Below, one piece after another: positions 43,600-52,336 of a stretch of 64,000 nt of DNA. The notes under the pieces were generated by a model. It had not been told where the DNA came from. It worked only from the letters and a program-made list of their open reading frames with translations, and made no database searches. Origin of the DNA: DASUBN01 sp036000105 (lineage in GTDB: Bacteria > Pseudomonadota > Gammaproteobacteria > Natronospirales > REEB76); contig DASYGE010000013.1 of NCBI GenBank assembly GCA_036000105.1, positions 61,904 to 125,903 of the forward strand. The letters run 5' to 3'. Position numbers and translations under genes: made by a program. Position 1 is the stretch's first letter. Every line of letters starts with the position of its first letter.

Positions 43600-44187
43600 T
43601 CACCGGTTGTCGGCAGACAAAAGGGCTTTGATGCGCCAGGCATGGACCACGCTGGGCACATCGTGGCGCCAGACGGGCAATACCAGAGAGATGCACAAGC
43701 CTTCCACGTCTGAGACTATGCCGAGGACCACGGCCACAGTCACCCAAGGCACAGCCTGGCCTGCTACCAGCAGCATGAAGAATGCCAGGAACAGGCTTAG
43801 GCCCCAGAGCTTGGAGCTCCACATGTGATAACTCGCTTCGCGGTGAAACTTGAAGAAATCCAGGATATATCTGCCTATCTCGAGGGCGAACAGTATCGTG
43901 AGCGGCAAGGCGACAGCCTGGATCACGGTGGGATGCAGCATCCATACGGCAGCCAGCGCTGAGAGGCAGAAGACCGTATCGGCGAAGCTATCGAGACGCC
44001 GTAGACCCGGGGTCGCCACCCCCAAGCGACGCGCAACGACGCCATCGAAATAATCCGAGAGGAAAGCTACGATCAAGCAGATGGCGAAGGCACGGGGTTC
44101 GGGCCAGTACGCCGCAAGGGCGACCATGACTGGCGCCAACAGGACGCGTAGGCACACGAGCGCCAACGGTAGCTTATTCAGTATCAT
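43600..44187 (-). CDS. CDP-alcohol phosphatidyltransferase family protein
   Basis: 195 aa membrane enzyme. The family motif starts at SDYFDGVVAR and ends in LDSFADT; the aspartates keep the usual spacing, but the central glycine is one residue early (AR-X7-G-X4-D instead of AR-X8-G-X3-D). Several hydrophobic helices surround it. Such enzymes transfer a phosphatidyl group from CDP-diacylglycerol to an alcohol; the acceptor is unknown. It is separated from the cupin gene by 53 bases. Confidence 0.85.
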   Translation of the reverse strand: MILNKLPLALVCLRVLLAPVMVALAAYWPEPRAFAICLIVAFLSDYFDGVVARRLGVATPGLRRLDSFADTVFCLSALAAVWMLHPTVIQAVALPLTILFALEIGRYILDFFKFHREASYHMWSSKLWGLSLFLAFFMLLVAGQAVPWVTVAVVLGIVSDVEGLCISLVLPVWRHDVPSVVHAWRIKALLSADNR

Positions 44188-44240
44188 CGCCTGCGCGTCT
44201 ATTCATCCAGGCTTTCCACAGGGTGCAAGACAGCCTTGTT

Positions 44241-44627
44241 TCAATCCCCGGTCGGGATGATACCGGCACCTTCGACCATGAGCACGATGCTGCGTACCGG
44301 CGCCCGGGGGCGGTGCATCACGCCCTTGGGCACCGTGAAACCCTGACGCGGCTTGAGTTCCACGCTGCGGCCTTCCAGCTCGATGATGAAGTGGCCGTCC
44401 ACCACGTAGAAGAACTCGTCCTCGTCGTCGTGCTTGTGCCAGTGGTATTCTCCCTGCATCACCCCGAGGCGCACCACCGAGTCGTTCACCTTGGTGAGGG
44501 TCTGGTTGTACCAGGGGTCCTTGCAGGCATCCACGAGAGGCTGGATATCCACGAGTTCCAGCTGATCGAAATAGATGTTGAGGTGCGTGGCGTTGTAGTA
44601 GGCAGGTCGCTCTGTCTGCTCGGCCAT
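44241..44627 (-). CDS. Cupin-fold protein
   Basis: 128 aa single-domain cupin. The first metal-binding motif is HWHKHDDEDEFFYVVDGHF, with histidines and glutamate in the usual spacing, and the second region is GFTVPKGVMHRPRAP with the final histidine. It could be an enzyme, such as a dioxygenase or isomerase, or a small-molecule binder. An overlapping frame at 44203-44640 on the same strand is a shadow. It lies between the CDP-alcohol transferase and the WYL regulator. Confidence 0.85.
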   Translation of the reverse strand: MAEQTERPAYYNATHLNIYFDQLELVDIQPLVDACKDPWYNQTLTKVNDSVVRLGVMQGEYHWHKHDDEDEFFYVVDGHFIIELEGRSVELKPRQGFTVPKGVMHRPRAPVRSIVLMVEGAGIIPTGD

Positions 44628-44730
44628 GTCTGATCCTCACTCTGGGTTATTAGGGTCCGATGATTATGGAACCGATCGCTCCGCAAGTCTGTGGCTTTTC
44701 CACGGCAGACAAGCCGGGGATGCCATACCC

Positions 44731-45681
44731 CTAGCCCGGGGCGAGGGCCAAGAGCCGTACAGCATGCACCTTCAAGGATTCGCGTAACGTCGCGGGTTCG
44801 CGTATCTCGAACCCGAAGGAGAGCTGGGCCAATTGCCGTGCGAACCAGTCGAGGCCGTCAGTGCTGGTCTTGAACAGCACGCCCCCCGCACAGGGCTCGA
44901 ACAAGCCGATGCGCTCGCCCAGCTCGCCCATGGCAGTCTTGATGTCGGTCTTGAGCAGCACTTCCACCGCTATCGAGCGCGGCAAGGTGGCGATACTGAA
45001 ATCCAGATGCGCGCCGGCATCGAAACCCGCCGGACGCTTGAATCCCGTCTCCAGCATGGTCACCTCCTCCACCCGGTCCAGGCGGAAAGAGCGCAGGCCC
45101 GTGCGCAGATGACAATGGCCGCCCACGTACCAGCAACCGTTGCGGTACAAGAGGCCGTAAGGATCGAAGTCGCGCTCGCTGCCCTCGCCCTTCGAGGACC
45201 GGTAACGCATATGCACGCGCCGCTCCGCTTGAGCCGCGGCGCTCAACACCACGAGTGCGCGATTGTCACCGGGTGAGGGCGCACGCGTCAGGTCCAGAGT
45301 CACGGTCTCATCCACTGCCCGCACCCGGCTTTTGAGCTTGACGGGCATCACCCGCTCCAGCTTCGCCTGGGCACTGGTCACGGCGGGACCGCCTTCTGCC
45401 AGGCCGAGACTGCGCGCTGCCAACAGGCCCACCGAGAGGGCCAAGGCCTCATCGTCGTTGAACATCATGGGCGGCAGCTTGAAACCCGCCACCAGCATGT
45501 AGGCGCCGTGACGCCCCCGCTCGCTGGTGATGGGGATGCCGAGTTCCTCCAGCGCGCTGATGTAACGCCGCAGGGTGCGCCCGTCCACTTCCAGCCGCCG
45601 CGCGAGCTCAGCACCGCTCATGCGGCCGTGGGTCTGGAGCAATTCCAGAACGGCGAGGACTCGGGTCGCGGGATGGGCCAT
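44731..45681 (-). CDS. WYL-domain transcriptional regulator (YafY family)
   Basis: 316 aa. The N-terminal winged helix (RMSGAELARRLEVDGRTLRRYISALEELG) is followed by a WYL domain, with the arginine-containing GLLYRNGCWYVGGHC and FRLDRVEEV segments, and a C-terminal WCX-like extension. These proteins sense ligands such as oligonucleotides or nucleotides and often control nearby genes. I use the ATG at 45681 as family members start about here; an ATG at 45699 is also in frame. It is divergent from the secreted-protein genes with a clear palindrome between them. Confidence 0.85.
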   Translation of the reverse strand: MAHPATRVLAVLELLQTHGRMSGAELARRLEVDGRTLRRYISALEELGIPITSERGRHGAYMLVAGFKLPPMMFNDDEALALSVGLLAARSLGLAEGGPAVTSAQAKLERVMPVKLKSRVRAVDETVTLDLTRAPSPGDNRALVVLSAAAQAERRVHMRYRSSKGEGSERDFDPYGLLYRNGCWYVGGHCHLRTGLRSFRLDRVEEVTMLETGFKRPAGFDAGAHLDFSIATLPRSIAVEVLLKTDIKTAMGELGERIGLFEPCAGGVLFKTSTDGLDWFARQLAQLSFGFEIREPATLRESLKVHAVRLLALAPG

Positions 45682-45702
45682 GCCTGATAGTGTACGCATA
45701 AT

Positions 45703-45721
45703 TAGGGCGGAAAACGCCCTA
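45703..45721. promoter_or_regulatory. Palindromic operator in the WYL regulator promoter region
   Basis: A perfect inverted repeat TAGGGCG-N5-CGCCCTA (19 bases) sits just upstream of the regulator start, and a further half-site GCCCTA follows at 45727-45732. The spacer also serves the divergent gene at 45799. It is the natural candidate for autoregulation and for control of the downstream duplicated genes. Confidence 0.65.
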
Positions 45722-45798
45722 TATATGCCCTACCGTGCTCCACCAGACGGCCGGACCCTGCCCGGCCGCTCTCTAAACCCACTATTTGGAGCAGACCC

Positions 45799-46425
45799 AT
45801 GCACCCGAGAATCAAGAAGATCCTGGCCCTCATGGCTCCCCTCTGCGGGGCCGTCGCGCTCACTGCCTTCGGCGGTTACATACCCAGCGCCGCCGCTGAG
45901 CAGCCGGCAGCGGCAGTGCGCGATGGCTCCTACGACTTCGATTTCCTGAAGGGCATCTGGCTCATGCACAACCGCCGGTTGAAACAACGTCTGGCCGGCT
46001 CCCATGAATGGGCGGAGTTCGACTCCACCGACGAGAACCGGCCTCTCCCCGGCGGCCTTGGCAACGAAGACGTGTTCCGCACGGACTTCTTCAAGAAGGG
46101 TTTCGTGGGCCTGACGGTCCGCATCTATGACCCCGCCACGGGCCTCTGGAGCCTCTACTGGTCCGACAACATCGGCTATGGCTCGCTCAATCCGCCCCAG
46201 GTGGGCAAGTTCGACGGCAACGTGGGCATCTTCGACTGTCATGACACTTTCAACGGCAAGCCCGTGATCGTGCGTTACATCTGGACGATCCTCGACAAAG
46301 ACGCGAAAGACGGGAAGATAGTGGCGCACTTCGAACAGTCCTTCTCCCCGGATGACGGCAAGACCTGGGAAGTGAACTTCACCAACGATCTGATCCGTAC
46401 CGGCGACGGATCAGCCAGCTGGTGA
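45799..46425 (+). CDS. Exported protein of unknown function, first of a tandem pair
   Basis: 208 aa with a signal peptide (MHPRIKKILALMAPLCGAVALTAF and following). The mature part begins VRDGSYDFDFLKGIWLMHNRRLKQRLAGSHEWAEF and ends with SPDDGKTWEVNFTNDLIR. It resembles DUF1579-like or lipocalin-type secreted proteins of the SnoaL/START-like ligand-binding sort, but no function is known. It is clearly homologous to the next gene, differing mainly in the middle. GGAG precedes the ATG. Confidence 0.8.
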   Translation: MHPRIKKILALMAPLCGAVALTAFGGYIPSAAAEQPAAAVRDGSYDFDFLKGIWLMHNRRLKQRLAGSHEWAEFDSTDENRPLPGGLGNEDVFRTDFFKKGFVGLTVRIYDPATGLWSLYWSDNIGYGSLNPPQVGKFDGNVGIFDCHDTFNGKPVIVRYIWTILDKDAKDGKIVAHFEQSFSPDDGKTWEVNFTNDLIRTGDGSASW

Positions 46426-46464
46426 ACCGCATATAACCAACGAAACCGAGACGAGGAGCAACAC

Positions 46465-47076
46465 ATGAGATTGCATAAGCTGATCATCGCTGCCCTGACC
46501 CTATCGCTATCTCTCACTGCGTCTGCCGCACCCTCCTCCACAGGAGAGACGGCCCCGGTACGGGATGGTTCTCACGATTTCGATTTCATATACGGCAAGT
46601 GGAAGATGCCCAACCACCGTCTGATGAAACGGCTCGTGGGTTCCCACGAGTGGGAAGATTTCATGTCTTACGACGAAGCCCGGCCCCTGCCCGGTGGCAT
46701 CGGGAACGAGGATTTCTACAAGACGGACCATTGGAAGGGCTTCGTGGGTATGACCACCCGCACCTACGATCCCAAGACGGGACTCTGGCGCATCTACTGG
46801 GTCGACAACCAGTTCTCGGAAGGCGTCATGGACCCGCCGGTGATAGGCAAGTTCGAGGGGAACGTGGGTGTGTTCGAGGGCCCTGCCACCTATAACGGCA
46901 TCCCTGTGATCATGCGTTTCATCTGGACCGTGCACGGCAAGGACTCGAATGTCGCAGCCAGCTGGGAACAGGCTTTCTCCACCGACGGCGGCAAGACCTG
47001 GGAGAAGAACTGGACCAACGAGCTCATCCGTATCGACGATACGGAAGCAGCGCAGAAGTTCGACTCCAGTATCTGA
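46465..47076 (+). CDS. Exported protein of unknown function, second of a tandem pair
   Basis: 203 aa with signal peptide MRLHKLIIAALTLSLSLTASA. It shares with the upstream gene the blocks VRDGS.DFDF, SHEW, RPLPGG.GNED, GKFEGNVG and DGGKTWE.N.TNELIR, so the two arose by duplication. Its distance from the first copy is 39 bases, with a similar GAGGAGC ribosome site. The product probably lies in the periplasm. The role and ligand are unknown. Confidence 0.8.
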   Translation: MRLHKLIIAALTLSLSLTASAAPSSTGETAPVRDGSHDFDFIYGKWKMPNHRLMKRLVGSHEWEDFMSYDEARPLPGGIGNEDFYKTDHWKGFVGMTTRTYDPKTGLWRIYWVDNQFSEGVMDPPVIGKFEGNVGVFEGPATYNGIPVIMRFIWTVHGKDSNVAASWEQAFSTDGGKTWEKNWTNELIRIDDTEAAQKFDSSI

Positions 47077-47092
47077 AACGAGGACAATCACC

Positions 47093-47134
47093 ATGAAACA
47101 TTTCATACTTTCAGAAATCATTTTTCCGATATAG
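47093..47134 (+). CDS. 13-codon mini-ORF with ribosome binding site
   Basis: ATG at 47093 follows GAGG with nine bases spacing and reads MKHFILSEIIFPI before TAG, ending 16 bases before the first LysE gene. It could be the stump of a deleted third copy of the secreted protein or a small leader peptide. Codons look atypical: AT-rich, with ATA. Confidence 0.3.
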   Translation: MKHFILSEIIFPI

Positions 47135-47150
47135 CGGCAAGGGCATCAGC

Positions 47151-47783
47151 ATGACTCAGTACGCCCATCTCTGGATCTTCTTCGTGTTCGTGCTCGGCAT
47201 CATGGTGTTGCCGGGCCTGGACATGGCCTACATCCTGGGCAGCGCCCTGGCGGGTGGGCGCAAGCCCGGCCTCATGGCGCTCGGCGGCGTGGTGGCCGGC
47301 GGCACAGTGCACGTGACCGCCGGGGTGCTCGGCATCAGCGTGCTGCTGAAGCTCTACCCCGCGGCTTTCAGGTTCATGCTCCTGGCGGGCGCGCTGTATA
47401 TCGCCTGGATAGGCTTCAGCATCCTGAAGAGCACCTCGGCCTTCCATCTGCATCCGGAAGCCCGCAGGCGTTCATCCTGGGCCACTTTCCGCCAGGGCAT
47501 GCTCACCTGTCTGCTCAATCCCAAGGCCTACCTCTTCATGCTGGCCGTATTCCCCCAGTTCCTGCGACCTGAGTACGGGACGCTGTGGATACAGGGCGTG
47601 GTCATGTGGCTCATGATCGCCGTGACCCAAGTGGGTGTGTACGGTCCGCTGGCGCTGGCAGCCGGCAGAGTGCTCACCTGGCTGGACGGCGATCCCGCCT
47701 CCGCGGTGATGGTGAGCCGCGTCGTGGGCCTGATGCTCATGGTGGTGGCGGTGTTCACCGCCGTGGACGGCTGGCGCGCTTGA
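47151..47783 (+). CDS. LysE/RhtB-family exporter, first of a tandem pair
   Basis: 210 aa with about six hydrophobic segments. The N-terminal VLPGLDMAYILGSALAGGRKPGLMAL and NPKAYLFMLAVFPQF match the LysE translocator family, which exports amino acids or related small molecules. The substrate is unknown. AAGGG lies before the ATG. It follows the duplicated secreted proteins on the same strand. Confidence 0.9.
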   Translation: MTQYAHLWIFFVFVLGIMVLPGLDMAYILGSALAGGRKPGLMALGGVVAGGTVHVTAGVLGISVLLKLYPAAFRFMLLAGALYIAWIGFSILKSTSAFHLHPEARRRSSWATFRQGMLTCLLNPKAYLFMLAVFPQFLRPEYGTLWIQGVVMWLMIAVTQVGVYGPLALAAGRVLTWLDGDPASAVMVSRVVGLMLMVVAVFTAVDGWRA

Positions 47784-47859
47784 TCGACGGGAGCAGCGGC
47801 TCCCCGACGAAACTCCGCCGTGTATGCTATGGGACCGCAGACCACCTGCCCGCGTCCCC

Positions 47860-48492
47860 ATGACCCACTACGTCCATCTGTGGCTATTCTTCATCCTGGT
47901 GTTGAGCGTCGTCGTGCAACCGGGCATGGACATGGCCTACATCCTCGGCAGCGCCCTCACCGGGGGCTTGCGGATGGGGTTCATGGCTATCTTCGGGATC
48001 ATGGCGGGAGCGGTGTACCACGTGACCATCGGCACGCTGGGCATCGGCGTACTGCTGAAGCTCTACCCCGCAGCCTTCAACCTACTGCTCCTGGCCGGCT
48101 CCCTCTACATCGCCTGGATCGGGTTCTCCATCTTCAGGAACGCCGCGGCTTTCCGCCTGAGACCCGAGACCAAGATCCAGACACCGGTGCAGACGTTCCG
48201 CCGGGGCATACTCACCAACATATTGAACCCCAAGGCTTACCTCTTCACCCTAGCCGTGTATCCGCAGTTCATCGGGCCGGAATACGGTCCGCTGGCGATA
48301 CAGGCCGTGGTGATGTGGCTGATCATCGCAGTGACCCAGATCAGCGTGTACGGTACCGTGGCCGTGGCGGCCCACGGTGTACGGCACTGGCTGACGAGCC
48401 CGGATAATGTCGTCATCGTCGGCCGGGTGGTGGGTTGCGTGCTGATGCTGGGAGCAGTATTCACCGCCCTAAGCAGCTGGAAGGGTATCTAG
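47860..48492 (+). CDS. LysE/RhtB-family exporter, second of a tandem pair
   Basis: 210 aa and closely similar to the preceding gene throughout (MT.Y.HLW.FF, PG.DMAYILGSALTGG, NPKAYLFTLAV.PQF). The start MTHYVHLW at 47860 aligns with the first copy; an upstream GTG or ATG extension was not needed. It is 76 bases after the first copy. Two adjacent full-length exporters suggest either a heteromeric pair or substrate divergence. Confidence 0.9.
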   Translation: MTHYVHLWLFFILVLSVVVQPGMDMAYILGSALTGGLRMGFMAIFGIMAGAVYHVTIGTLGIGVLLKLYPAAFNLLLLAGSLYIAWIGFSIFRNAAAFRLRPETKIQTPVQTFRRGILTNILNPKAYLFTLAVYPQFIGPEYGPLAIQAVVMWLIIAVTQISVYGTVAVAAHGVRHWLTSPDNVVIVGRVVGCVLMLGAVFTALSSWKGI

Positions 48493-48509
48493 AAAGCCGT
48501 GGCTTTCGA

Positions 48510-48776
48510 TCAGCGCCGCCTGGTGTTCTTAAGGTTAGGATTGAGTCTATCGATATCCGCCTGCACCTGGGCGCGGCTGTGCGCATACACGATCTCACGC
48601 CCCAACACGGTCCCCACATAGGCACTATGATTCTTGGTGGGCGTCAGTTCGCATTTTACGTTGTGGACCCCCTCGCCCAGCACCACTTCTATCCGGTCGG
48701 GTCGTTTGCTCAAGACCACCACGTCCAGGTTCTGCCCGCTCTCCGTTATCCGTACTTTGATCTTCTCGCTTTGCAT
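48510..48776 (-). CDS. Small conserved-looking hypothetical protein, 88 aa
   Basis: MQSEKIKVRITESGQNLDVVVLSKRPDRIEVVLGEGVHNVKCELTPTK suggests a compact beta-sheet domain, with a charged C-terminus (IDRLNPNLKNTRRR). I do not recognise the family. The start at 48776 avoids the longer frame to 48872, which would run through the clpB terminator. It is convergent with the second LysE gene. Confidence 0.6.
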   Translation of the reverse strand: MQSEKIKVRITESGQNLDVVVLSKRPDRIEVVLGEGVHNVKCELTPTKNHSAYVGTVLGREIVYAHSRAQVQADIDRLNPNLKNTRRR

Positions 48777-48839
48777 GGGAGCCTGCTCCACGTGATGAGC
48801 GCTTGGCTTGATACTACTCCCGCCACTCACGAAAAGCAG

Positions 48840-48864
48840 AAAGCCCGCTTTCCAAGCGGGCTTT
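48840..48864 (-). terminator. Rho-independent terminator of clpB
   Basis: An 11-bp perfect stem (AAAGCCCGCTT/AAGCGGGCTTT) with a 3-base loop lies 27 bases after the clpB stop and is followed on the minus strand by CTGCTTTTC. Confidence 0.8.
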
Positions 48865-48890
48865 CGTTTCATCTTCGAGCAATATCGGCT

Positions 48891-51497
48891 TCAGCCGTTA
48901 GCTGCCTTGGCTTTTCTGAGTTTCGCTTTTGTGAACTCGAAACCGATATCCCGTGCGTCCACGGCGATGGTGTCGCCCGGGCCGAACTCGCCGGCTAACA
49001 GCTTCTGGGCCAGAGGATTCTCCAACTGTTGCTGGATGGCCCGCTTCAGTGGCCGTGCACCATACACCGGATCGAACCCCGCCTTGCCGAGTTTGCCCAA
49101 AGCCTCGTCGCTCACTTCCAGGCCCATGTCCCGGTCAGCCAAGCGTTTGCGCAGATACTCGATCTGGATACGGGCGATGGCCCGAATCTGGGATTGACCA
49201 AGGGGATGGAATACCACGGTCTCATCGACGCGGTTGATGAACTCGGGACGGAAATGCCCGCCCACGATCTCCATCACTTTGTCCTTCATCTTCTCGTAGT
49301 TCTCCTCGCCGCTCATCTCCTGGATGACCTGGGAACCCAGGTTGGATGTCATGACGATGACTGTGTTCTTGAAGTTCACAGTGCGGCCCTGGCCGTCCGT
49401 GAGGCGGCCGTCGTCCAGCACCTGCAGGAGCACGCCGAACACGTCCGGATGGGCTTTCTCCACCTCGTCCAGCAAGATCACCGAATAAGGCCTGCGGCGC
49501 ACGGCTTCCGTGAGGTAACCGCCCTCTTCGTAGCCCACGTAACCCGGAGGCGCACCTATGAGCCGTGCCACAGAGTGCTTCTCCATGAACTCGCTCATGT
49601 CGATGCGCACCATGGCGTCTTCGCTATCGAACATGAACCAGGCCAAGGCCTTGGTGAGTTCGGTCTTGCCCACGCCCGTGGGCCCCAGGAACAGGAAGGA
49701 ACCCGTGGGGCGATTCGGGTCTGCGAGGCCCGCGCGAGAACGGCGTATGGCATTCGCCACCGCACGCACCGCTTCGTCCTGACCCACCACGCGGGTACGC
49801 AGGGAGTCTTCCATGCGTAGGAGTTTGTCTTTCTCGCCTTCCAGCATCTTGGACACAGGGATGCCAGTCCAGCGGGAGACCACTTCGGCGATCTCTTCCG
49901 CCGTCACCTTGTTGCGCAGCAATTTCGTGGGCTGATTTTCAGCGGCACTGGCCTCGGCGAGTTTCTTCTCCAGCTCCGGGATGCGCCCGTACTGGATCTC
50001 GGACATACGCGAGAGATCCCCTGCGCGCCGCGCCGTCTCCAGTTCGGTCTTGGCTTTCTCCAGGGCTTCCTTGATCTGGCTGGCGCCCTGCACCAGGGCC
50101 TTCTCGGCCTTCCAGACTTCCTCGAAATCGGAATACTCGCGGCCGAGCTTGTTTATCTCTTCCTCCAGGACAGCGAGGCGCTTCTTGGAAGCCGCGTCCC
50201 GCTCCTTCTTGAGGGATTCCCGTTCGATCTTGAGCTGGATGAGCCGGCGATCCAGCTTGTCCATCTCCTCGGGTTTGGAATCCAGCTCCATCCGGATACG
50301 GCTCGCGGCCTCATCTATCAGATCGATGGCCTTGTCCGGCAACTGGCGGTCGGAGATGTAGCGGTGCGAAAGGGTGGCAGCGGCCACGATGGCGGGATCG
50401 GTGATCTCCACCCCGTGATGCACTTCGTAGCGTTCGTTGAGTCCGCGCAGGATGGCGATGGTGTCCTCGAGGCTGGGCTCGTCCACCAGCACCTTCTGGA
50501 AGCGTCGCTCCAGGGCCGCGTCCTTCTCCACATACTTGCGGTATTCGTCCAGCGTCGTCGCGCCCACGCAATGCAGCTCGCCCCGGGCGAGGGCTGGTTT
50601 CAGCATGTTGCCCGCGTCCATGGAGCCCTCGGCCTTGCCGGCGCCCACCATGGTGTGGATCTCGTCTATGAAAAGGATGATCTTGCCTTCGGCCTTGGCG
50701 ATGTCCTTGAGCACGGCTTTGAGCCGCTCCTCGAACTCCCCACGGAACTTGGCCCCGGCGATGAGCATGCCCATGTCCAGGGTGAGTACGCGCTTGTCCT
50801 TCAGGCCCTCCGGGACTTCGCCGTTCACGATGCGCTGGGCGAGACCCTCCACGATGGCGGTCTTGCCCACGCCAGGCTCACCGATGAGCACCGGATTGTT
50901 CTTGGTGCGGCGCTGCAGCACCTGGATGGTGCGACGTATCTCGTCATCCCGGCCGATGACCGGGTCGAGCTTGCCGGCTTCCGCCCGCGCCGTGAGGTCG
51001 ATGGTGTATTTCTCGAGGGCCTGGCGCTGGTCTTCGGCACCGGCATCGTTCACCTGCTGGCCGCCGCGCATCTCCTCCACGGCTTTCTCCAGGGCTGCCT
51101 TGCCGGCGCCCGCGTCACGCAGGGCATCCGCCAGGACACCCTTGGCATCGAGAGCCGCCAGCACGAAGAGTTCGGACGAGATGAACTGGTCCTGGCGTTT
51201 CTGGGCCAGCTTGTCCGTGAGGTTGAGCAGGCGGTTGAGATCCTGGGATACCTGTACGTCGCCGGCATGACCCTGCACCGTGGGCAGCCGATCCAGCTCC
51301 GCATCCAGCCCGCTGCGCAGGCGATTGAGGTTGATGCCCACCTTGGCGAACAAGGGGCGCACGCTGCCGCCCTCCTGATCCAGGAGGGCGCGCATCAGAT
51401 GCACGGGCTCGATGTATTGATGGTCCTGGCCCACTGTCAACGACTGCGCGTCGGCCAGAGCCAATTGGAATTTACTGGTGAGCTTGTCCAGCCGCAT
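48891..51497 (-). CDS. clpB: ClpB disaggregase
   Basis: 868 aa Hsp100 chaperone that resolubilises aggregates with DnaK. It has an N-domain, two AAA modules with Walker A GEPGVGKT and GPTGVGKT, and a long coiled-coil middle domain between them. The length is normal. It has a heat-shock-type promoter upstream and a terminator downstream. In E. coli clpB follows bamD/rluD/yfiH; here two extra genes lie between clpB and pgeF. Confidence 0.98.
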   Translation of the reverse strand: MRLDKLTSKFQLALADAQSLTVGQDHQYIEPVHLMRALLDQEGGSVRPLFAKVGINLNRLRSGLDAELDRLPTVQGHAGDVQVSQDLNRLLNLTDKLAQKRQDQFISSELFVLAALDAKGVLADALRDAGAGKAALEKAVEEMRGGQQVNDAGAEDQRQALEKYTIDLTARAEAGKLDPVIGRDDEIRRTIQVLQRRTKNNPVLIGEPGVGKTAIVEGLAQRIVNGEVPEGLKDKRVLTLDMGMLIAGAKFRGEFEERLKAVLKDIAKAEGKIILFIDEIHTMVGAGKAEGSMDAGNMLKPALARGELHCVGATTLDEYRKYVEKDAALERRFQKVLVDEPSLEDTIAILRGLNERYEVHHGVEITDPAIVAAATLSHRYISDRQLPDKAIDLIDEAASRIRMELDSKPEEMDKLDRRLIQLKIERESLKKERDAASKKRLAVLEEEINKLGREYSDFEEVWKAEKALVQGASQIKEALEKAKTELETARRAGDLSRMSEIQYGRIPELEKKLAEASAAENQPTKLLRNKVTAEEIAEVVSRWTGIPVSKMLEGEKDKLLRMEDSLRTRVVGQDEAVRAVANAIRRSRAGLADPNRPTGSFLFLGPTGVGKTELTKALAWFMFDSEDAMVRIDMSEFMEKHSVARLIGAPPGYVGYEEGGYLTEAVRRRPYSVILLDEVEKAHPDVFGVLLQVLDDGRLTDGQGRTVNFKNTVIVMTSNLGSQVIQEMSGEENYEKMKDKVMEIVGGHFRPEFINRVDETVVFHPLGQSQIRAIARIQIEYLRKRLADRDMGLEVSDEALGKLGKAGFDPVYGARPLKRAIQQQLENPLAQKLLAGEFGPGDTIAVDARDIGFEFTKAKLRKAKAANG

Positions 51498-51538
51498 AGC
51501 AGGCCCCCAAAACGGCCGTATTTAAAGTTATACCTTTT

Positions 51539-51564
51539 ATGGGGGTTTGGAGCGGGTTTTCAAC
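51539..51564 (-). promoter_or_regulatory. Heat-shock (RpoH-type) promoter for clpB
   Basis: On the minus strand GTTGAAA (51564-51558) is followed after 13 bases by CCCCATAAAA (51544-51535), a close match to the sigma-32 consensus CTTGAAA-N13-15-CCCCATNT. It is 42 bases upstream of the clpB ATG; the -35 element overlaps the stop codon of the ZIP gene. Confidence 0.8.
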
Positions 51565-52336
51565 CGCCGATGAGGCTCTGGATGCCATAGATCAAGCCTA
51601 TCCCGGCGCCGATGAGCAGCACCGTGAGCATGGAAAGCCGCGCCCCCTCATGGCGGTGCAGGCCGGGGATGAGGTCCGCCACTGCCACGTAGATGAGGCT
51701 CGCGGCGGCGATGGCCAGCACATAAGGCATATAGCCCTGGACGGTACTCAGCAGGAAATAGGCCGCCACCCCGCCCACCACCATGGTGGTGCCGGACAGG
51801 GCCGAGAGCAGCAGGGCCCGGCCACGCTGCACCCCGGCAGCGAGCAATACCGAGATATCCCCCACCTGCTGGGGTATCTGGTGAGCGATGATGGCGATGG
51901 CGAGCACCACCCCCATATGCACGCTGTTGAGGAAGGTCGCGCCCAGGAGCACGCCGTCCAAGAGGTTATGCAGGCCGGTACCCACCAGGATCATGGTGCC
52001 CGCCGCCTGCTTGCGCAGCTCGTCGTGGTCCACATGGCCCTCATGGCCGTGATGCCAGAACGCCAGCTTCTCCAGCAGGAAGAACCCCAGCACCCCAAGG
52101 GCGATGGCGAGGCCCACGCCCTGCACCTGGGTAGGCCCAGCGCTATGGATGGCTTCCGGCAAGAGATCCAGGAAAGCAGCGCCCAAGAGCGCTCCCACGG
52201 CGAAACTCACGAGCCGCGGCAGCAACATGGTGCGGATGGCCGCCGGGAACAGCAGCAACACCGAGGCCAGGAGGGCGCTCAACACGGCGCCCAAGAGCGT
52301 CGCGGGGATGATCCATAGCAGCAGGTTGGCGTCCAT
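51560..52336 (-). CDS. ZIP-family metal transporter
   Basis: 258 aa membrane protein. It has about eight helices, a histidine-rich loop (FWHHGHEGHVDHDE) between helices 3 and 4, and the helix-4/5 metal motifs GTGLHNLLDGVLLG and AIIAHQIPQQVGD. Probably imports zinc or another divalent metal. The start MDANLLLW at 52336 has AAGGA upstream; the frame extends to 52396. It is upstream of clpB, perhaps partly co-transcribed. Confidence 0.9.
   Translation of the reverse strand: MDANLLLWIIPATLLGAVLSALLASVLLLFPAAIRTMLLPRLVSFAVGALLGAAFLDLLPEAIHSAGPTQVQGVGLAIALGVLGFFLLEKLAFWHHGHEGHVDHDELRKQAAGTMILVGTGLHNLLDGVLLGATFLNSVHMGVVLAIAIIAHQIPQQVGDISVLLAAGVQRGRALLLSALSGTTMVVGGVAAYFLLSTVQGYMPYVLAIAAASLIYVAVADLIPGLHRHEGARLSMLTVLLIGAGIGLIYGIQSLIGG

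Noticed and set aside
44203..44640. Alternative 145-codon frame on the same strand as the cupin gene
   Set aside because: The cupin frame has the metal motif and normal composition; the other is arginine-rich nonsense.
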